Shown: positions 60,456-64,000 of the stretch, one piece after another
How the letters are laid out: each line of letters begins with the position of its first letter
How positions within the stretch are numbered: position 1 is the first letter of the stretch
Assembly: GCF_018614915.1 (NCBI RefSeq)
Contig: NZ_JAGGNU010000055.1
Coordinates: 124,001 to 188,000, forward strand
Reading direction: 5' to 3'
Origin: Variovorax paradoxus
GTDB taxonomy: Bacteria > Pseudomonadota > Gammaproteobacteria > Burkholderiales > Burkholderiaceae_C
Length of the DNA stretch: 64,000 nucleotides
Position numbers and translations under genes: made by a program
Notes under the pieces: generated by a model
Seen by the model: the letters and a program-made list of their open reading frames with translations, nothing else
Database searches by the model: none
Told to the model about the DNA's origin: nothing

Positions 60456-61961
60456 GTGACCGAGTTCGAGCTCAAGTTCCAGGTCGATGCCCCCCACCGG
60501 GCCGCCGTCGAGGCGGCCGTGGCGCGCGGCAGCTCCCAGCGCACCCGGCTCCAGGCCCGCTATTTCGACACCGCCGACGGCGCGCTGGCCGCGCAGCAGC
60601 TGGTGCTGCGCGTGCGCAAGGAAGGCAAGCACTGGGTGCAGACCGCCAAGGCGCCGACCGACGAGCCCTTGCAGCGGCACGAACACAACGTCGAACTGAG
60701 CACCGAGCGCGCGGGCGAGCTGCCGCCGCCGCGCATCGAGCGGCATGCGGGCACGCCGGTCGGCGAGCTGATCGTGCAGGCCTTGCAGGCGGCCGGGCAT
60801 GATCCGGCCGACGCCGTCCTCGTTCCCCTCTACGCCACCGACATCCGCCGTACCACGCGCCAGATGCGCACCGGCGATGCGCGGGTCGAACTCGCCTTCG
60901 ACCGCGGCGAAGTGCGCGCCGGCGAGCGCTCGCACACGGTGTGCGAACTCGAAATCGAGCTGAAGAGCGGCAGCCCGCAGTCGCTGCTGGAACTCGCGCG
61001 GCGCTGGTGCATGCGTTACGGCCTGTGGCTCGACACCGTGTCCAAGGCGGCCCGCGGAGAACGGCTGGCGCGCGGCGTCGAATACGGCGAAGCGCGGAAG
61101 GCCGAAGCGCCGCGCCTTGGCGACCATCCGAACGGCGCCGAGGTTTTTCGCGCCGTGCTGAACAGCTGCCTGGCGCAGATGCTGCCCAATGCCAGCGAAG
61201 TCGCGGCCGGCAGCAGCGATGCCGAGCACGTGCATCAGCTGCGCATCGGCATCCGGCGCCTGCGCACCGCGCTGCGCGAGATGGCCGAGCTCGCGCCTGC
61301 CATCGACCCTGCGTGGGAGCCTGCCCTGGTGGACGCTTTCCGCGCCCTGGGCCTGCAGCGCGATCGCGAACATCTGCGGCAAACCATGCAGCCCCGGATC
61401 GAGGCCGCCGGCGGGCCGGCGGTCGATTGGCATGAGGACACGTCGGCCGATTCATCACCGGCCCCGGCCGACGTGGTGCGCTCCACCGGCTTCCAGCTCG
61501 TGCTGCTGAGCCTGATCGAAGCCGCTCTGCCACCGGAGCCCGGCGGCGGCGAGCAGTGTGAGCCCCCCGCGCCGGCGCGCAAGCCGCTGCGCGCGCGGCT
61601 CGCGAAGCTGCACCGGCAAGTGGTGCGCGACGGCCGCCGCTTCGATGCGCTAGCGGCCGAGGAACAGCATCGGGTCCGCAAGCGCCTCAAGCGGCTGCGC
61701 TACCTGGGCGAGTTCGTCGCACCCCTGTTCGACCACGGCGCGAAGCGCTACCTGAAGGAACTGCGCCCGGCGCAGGACGCGCTCGGCACGCACAACGATG
61801 CCGCGATGGCCATCGCCGCCTACCGCGATGCGGCCGGGCAGGACGCCCGGGCGTGGTTCGCGGTCGGCTGGCTGGCCGCGCGGCAGCCTGCGAGCGCAGT
61901 GGAATGCCGCGACGCGCTCGACCGGATCGCGGCCGCGCGTCGGTTCTGGAAAAAGCGCTGA
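60456..61961 (+). CDS. CYTH-CHAD domain protein (probable inorganic triphosphatase)
   Basis: 501 residues. The CYTH domain (about 1-200) opens with the E-x-E-x-K motif TEFELKFQV at residues 3-7 and keeps the tunnel residues RTRLQARYFDTADGAL, VRKEGKHWVQTAKAP and ELEIELKSG. It would hydrolyse inorganic triphosphate, like YgiF. The CHAD domain (about 225-495), which binds polyphosphate, shows EHVHQLRIGIRRLRTALRE and HRVRKRLKRLRYLGEF with conserved His and basic residues. GTG 60456 starts at the motif, without a strong ribosome site. Confidence 0.9.
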   Translation: MTEFELKFQVDAPHRAAVEAAVARGSSQRTRLQARYFDTADGALAAQQLVLRVRKEGKHWVQTAKAPTDEPLQRHEHNVELSTERAGELPPPRIERHAGTPVGELIVQALQAAGHDPADAVLVPLYATDIRRTTRQMRTGDARVELAFDRGEVRAGERSHTVCELEIELKSGSPQSLLELARRWCMRYGLWLDTVSKAARGERLARGVEYGEARKAEAPRLGDHPNGAEVFRAVLNSCLAQMLPNASEVAAGSSDAEHVHQLRIGIRRLRTALREMAELAPAIDPAWEPALVDAFRALGLQRDREHLRQTMQPRIEAAGGPAVDWHEDTSADSSPAPADVVRSTGFQLVLLSLIEAALPPEPGGGEQCEPPAPARKPLRARLAKLHRQVVRDGRRFDALAAEEQHRVRKRLKRLRYLGEFVAPLFDHGAKRYLKELRPAQDALGTHNDAAMAIAAYRDAAGQDARAWFAVGWLAARQPASAVECRDALDRIAAARRFWKKR

Positions 61962-61970
61962 GGCGCGCCC

Positions 61971-62900
61971 TCAGCGGCCCCAGCGCAGCACCAGCGGATC
62001 GAGACGCCGCGCCGTTTCGATCAGGCCGGCGCGCGTGTCGGGGTGCATCGCCGGCAAGGGATGGCGCGGCGCCTCGCAGGCGATCACCCCGCCCTCCTTC
62101 ATCAGCGCCTTGCAGGCCAGCAGCCCGGCCTGGCGGTTCTCGTAGTTGATGAGCGGCAGCCACTGCTGGTAGCGCGCGAAGGCCTCCTCGCGGCGGCCCG
62201 CCAGGTGGTCCATGATGATCGGCCGCAAGCCATCGGCATAGGCGCCGCCCGTCATCGAACCGGTGGCGCCGGCGTCGAGGTCGGGCATCAGGGTGATGGC
62301 TTCCTCGCCGTCCCACGGACCTTCGATTGCGTCGCCGCCGAGGCGGATCAGCTCGCGCAGCTTGGCCGCCGCGCCGGCCGTCTCGATCTTGAAGTACGAC
62401 ACGTGCTCGATCTCGGTCGCCATCAGGGCGAGGAACTGCGCCGACAGCACAGTGCCGCTGGCCGGCGCGTCCTGGACCATGATCGGGATGTCCACCGCGT
62501 CGGACAGCCGCGCATAGAAGTCGTAGATCTGCGGCTCGGGCACGCGGAAGGTGGCGCCGTGATAGGGCGGCATCACCATCAACATCGCGGCACCCATCGC
62601 CTCTGCACGCCGGCTGCGCTCGGCGCAGACGCGGGTGGCGTAGTGCGTGGTGGTCACGATCACCGGCACGCGGCCGGCCACGTGCTCGAGGATGGTCCGC
62701 GTCAGGAGCTCGCGCTCGTCGTCCGCAAGCACGAACTGCTCGGAGAAATTCGCCAGGATGCAGATGCCGTCCGCGCCCGAGTCGATCATGAAATCGATGC
62801 AGCGCTTCTGGCTCGCGAGGTCCAGTTCGCCGGATTCGGTGAAGGTGGTGGGCGCCACCGGAAAGATGCCCTGGTAGCGGGGTCGGCTGGAAGAGGTCAT
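61971..62900 (-). CDS. DapA-superfamily enzyme, probable 2-keto-3-deoxy sugar acid dehydratase/aldolase
   Basis: 309-residue TIM-barrel enzyme of the dihydrodipicolinate synthase superfamily. The Schiff-base lysine is in YFKIETAGA, at about residue 172, and the Tyr of VMPPYHGATF is kept. It starts YQGIFPVAPTTFTESGELD. It is 16 bp downstream of an IlvD/Edd dehydratase in the same operon, the pairing seen in the L-arabonate/D-xylonate/L-fuconate pathways, where it would dehydrate or cleave a 2-keto-3-deoxy sugar acid. Lysine synthesis is unlikely given the partner. GAGGTC-like sequence precedes ATG 62900. Confidence 0.85.
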   Translation of the reverse strand: MTSSSRPRYQGIFPVAPTTFTESGELDLASQKRCIDFMIDSGADGICILANFSEQFVLADDERELLTRTILEHVAGRVPVIVTTTHYATRVCAERSRRAEAMGAAMLMVMPPYHGATFRVPEPQIYDFYARLSDAVDIPIMVQDAPASGTVLSAQFLALMATEIEHVSYFKIETAGAAAKLRELIRLGGDAIEGPWDGEEAITLMPDLDAGATGSMTGGAYADGLRPIIMDHLAGRREEAFARYQQWLPLINYENRQAGLLACKALMKEGGVIACEAPRHPLPAMHPDTRAGLIETARRLDPLVLRWGR

Positions 62901-62916
62901 GAAAAAACTCCGGAAC

Positions 62917-64000
62917 TCAGTGGGAATGGCGCGGCACCGCCGCGCCGCGGCAGCCGACGAGGAAGTCGAAGTCGCAGCCCTCGTCCGCCTGCAGCACGTG
63001 CTCGACGTAGAGGCGCCGGTAGCCGCTGCCGTTGGCCGGCACCTCCTGGACGACGAGCGCGCCCAGGCGATCGGCCAGCTCCTCGTCGCTGATGTCCAGG
63101 TGCAGGCGCCCCTGCTCGCAGTCGAGCTCGATCCAGTCGCCGTCGCGCACGGCGGCCAGCGGACCACCGTCGGCGGCCTCCGGCGCCACGTGCAGCACCA
63201 CGGTGCCGTAGGCCGTGCCGCTCATGCGCGCGTCGGAGATGCGCACCATGTCCTTGATGCCCTGGCGCAGCAGCTTCGGCGGCAAGCCCATGTTGCCGAC
63301 CTCGGCCATGCCGGGGTAGCCCTTGGGCCCGCAGTTCTTCATCACCAGCACCGAGCTCGCGTCCACCTCCAGCGACTCGTCGACGATGCGCTCCTTGTAG
63401 TGCTCCAGGTTCTCGAACACCACGGCGCGGCCGCGGTGCTTGAGCAGCTCCGGCGAGGCGGCCGATGGCTTCAGCACCGCGCCGCGCGGCGACAGGTTGC
63501 CGCGCAGGATGCAGATGCCGCCGTCTTCCACCAGCGGTTTGTCGAGCGGGCGGATCACCTCGTCGTCGTAGCCGGGCGCGTCGCGCACGTTGTCCCACAG
63601 CGACTTGCCGTTGACGGTGAGCGCATCGGGATGCGGCAGCAGCCCATGCTCGCCGAGCCGCCGCAGCACGGCCGGCAGGCCGCCCGCGTAGTAGAACTCC
63701 TCCATCAGGAAGCGACCCGAGGGCATCAGGTCGACCAGCGTCGGCGTGCCGCGGCCGATGCGCGTCCAGTCCTCGAGTTCGAGCGGAACGCCGATGCGTC
63801 CGGCGATCGCCTTCAGGTGGATCACCGCATTGGTCGAGCCGCCGATGGCGGCGTTGGTGCGGATCGCGTTCTCGAAGGCTTCGCGCGTCAGGATCTTCGA
63901 CAGCGTCAGGCCTTCGCGCGCCATTTCCACGGCCCGCATGCCCGACATCTGCGCCAGCACGTAGCGGCGCGCATCCACTGCCGGGATGGCGGCGTTGTGC
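62917..64000 (-). CDS. IlvD/Edd-family dehydratase (5' end beyond window)
   Basis: C-terminal about 361 residues of an Fe-S-dependent dehydratase of the dihydroxy-acid/sugar-acid family. Seen: AAIGGSTNAVIHLKAIAGR, EDGGICILRGNLSPRGAVLKP, KNCGPKGYPGMAEVGNMGLP, RISDARMSGTAYGTVVLHVAPEA. A GTG at 63978 is only an internal Val: the reading frame continues past the window with family sequence (HNAAIPA). L-arabonate or xylonate dehydratase is most likely from the DapA-like partner; true IlvD is less likely. Confidence 0.88.
   Translation of the reverse strand, partial: HNAAIPAVDARRYVLAQMSGMRAVEMAREGLTLSKILTREAFENAIRTNAAIGGSTNAVIHLKAIAGRIGVPLELEDWTRIGRGTPTLVDLMPSGRFLMEEFYYAGGLPAVLRRLGEHGLLPHPDALTVNGKSLWDNVRDAPGYDDEVIRPLDKPLVEDGGICILRGNLSPRGAVLKPSAASPELLKHRGRAVVFENLEHYKERIVDESLEVDASSVLVMKNCGPKGYPGMAEVGNMGLPPKLLRQGIKDMVRISDARMSGTAYGTVVLHVAPEAADGGPLAAVRDGDWIELDCEQGRLHLDISDEELADRLGALVVQEVPANGSGYRRLYVEHVLQADEGCDFDFLVGCRGAAVPRHSH

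Overview
The window is about 64 kb of GC-rich chromosome (roughly two thirds G+C in the core genes). It reads like a member of the Comamonadaceae, order Burkholderiales, and most like Variovorax. The pointers are a diiron Coq7 ubiquinone hydroxylase, a Bug-type solute receptor, divergent acdR/acdS for ACC deamination, paired cyanophycin synthetases with their ABC transporter and DUF1854 partner, a gsp operon in the order G-H-I-J-K-L-M-N-D-E-F with a divergent gspC, and Comamonadaceae-style intergenic repeats. The genus is inferred from gene content and style, not from a search.

Layout. 1-3.6 kb: the 5' part of a Fur-boxed siderophore receptor and a lipoprotein phospholipase D. 3.6-6.8 kb: a decayed accessory patch of lower GC with a glycosyltransferase-like fragment, an IS5-type transposase remnant, a twice-frameshifted TPR/SPINDLY O-GlcNAc-transferase-like gene and the severed tail of a chemoreceptor. 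6.8-11.3 kb: acdR/acdS, then a nitroreductase and Bug receptor operon facing a LysR regulator. 11.4-13.7 kb: a DUF1264 lipoprotein and two tandem secreted paralogues of unknown function. 14-16.2 kb: groESL under both a sigma-32-type promoter and a perfect CIRCE operator. 16.2-22.1 kb: central sugar metabolism (tal-pgi, zwf) with a lipocalin and a HAD phosphatase. 22.3-30.9 kb: a seven-gene dipeptide/oligopeptide ABC operon with two binding proteins and an M20 amidohydrolase. 31-35.5 kb: a porin, coq7, an OsmC protein, a strong small-RNA candidate and ilvA. 35.5-48.3 kb: a type II secretion locus with a MarR regulator inside it and a 5'-nucleotidase at its end. 48.4-51.6 kb: an SbmA/YddA-type ABC transporter, queC and a VapBC module. 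51.7-59.4 kb: a cyanophycin locus. 59.5-64 kb: small unknown proteins, a CYTH-CHAD protein and a sugar-acid catabolic pair (KDPG-aldolase-superfamily DapA-like enzyme and an IlvD/Edd dehydratase cut by the window edge).

How the genes work together. Several units point to nitrogen scavenging and storage in a plant- or soil-associated bacterium. ACC deaminase releases ammonia from the ethylene precursor, the dipeptide importer with its amidohydrolase brings in and trims organic nitrogen, and the two cyanophycin synthetases store nitrogen as an Asp-Arg polymer. The type II system would export hydrolases.

The least explained item is the roughly 90-nt RNA at 33825-33914. It has a promoter, an operator-like dyad over the -35 box, two hairpins, exposed anti-Shine-Dalgarno stretches and a textbook terminator. 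The next most interesting are the tandem cyanophycin synthetases, of which the first has lost the Mur-ligase P-loop, and the frameshifted SPINDLY gene. No rRNA, tRNA, CRISPR array or intact mobile element was seen.
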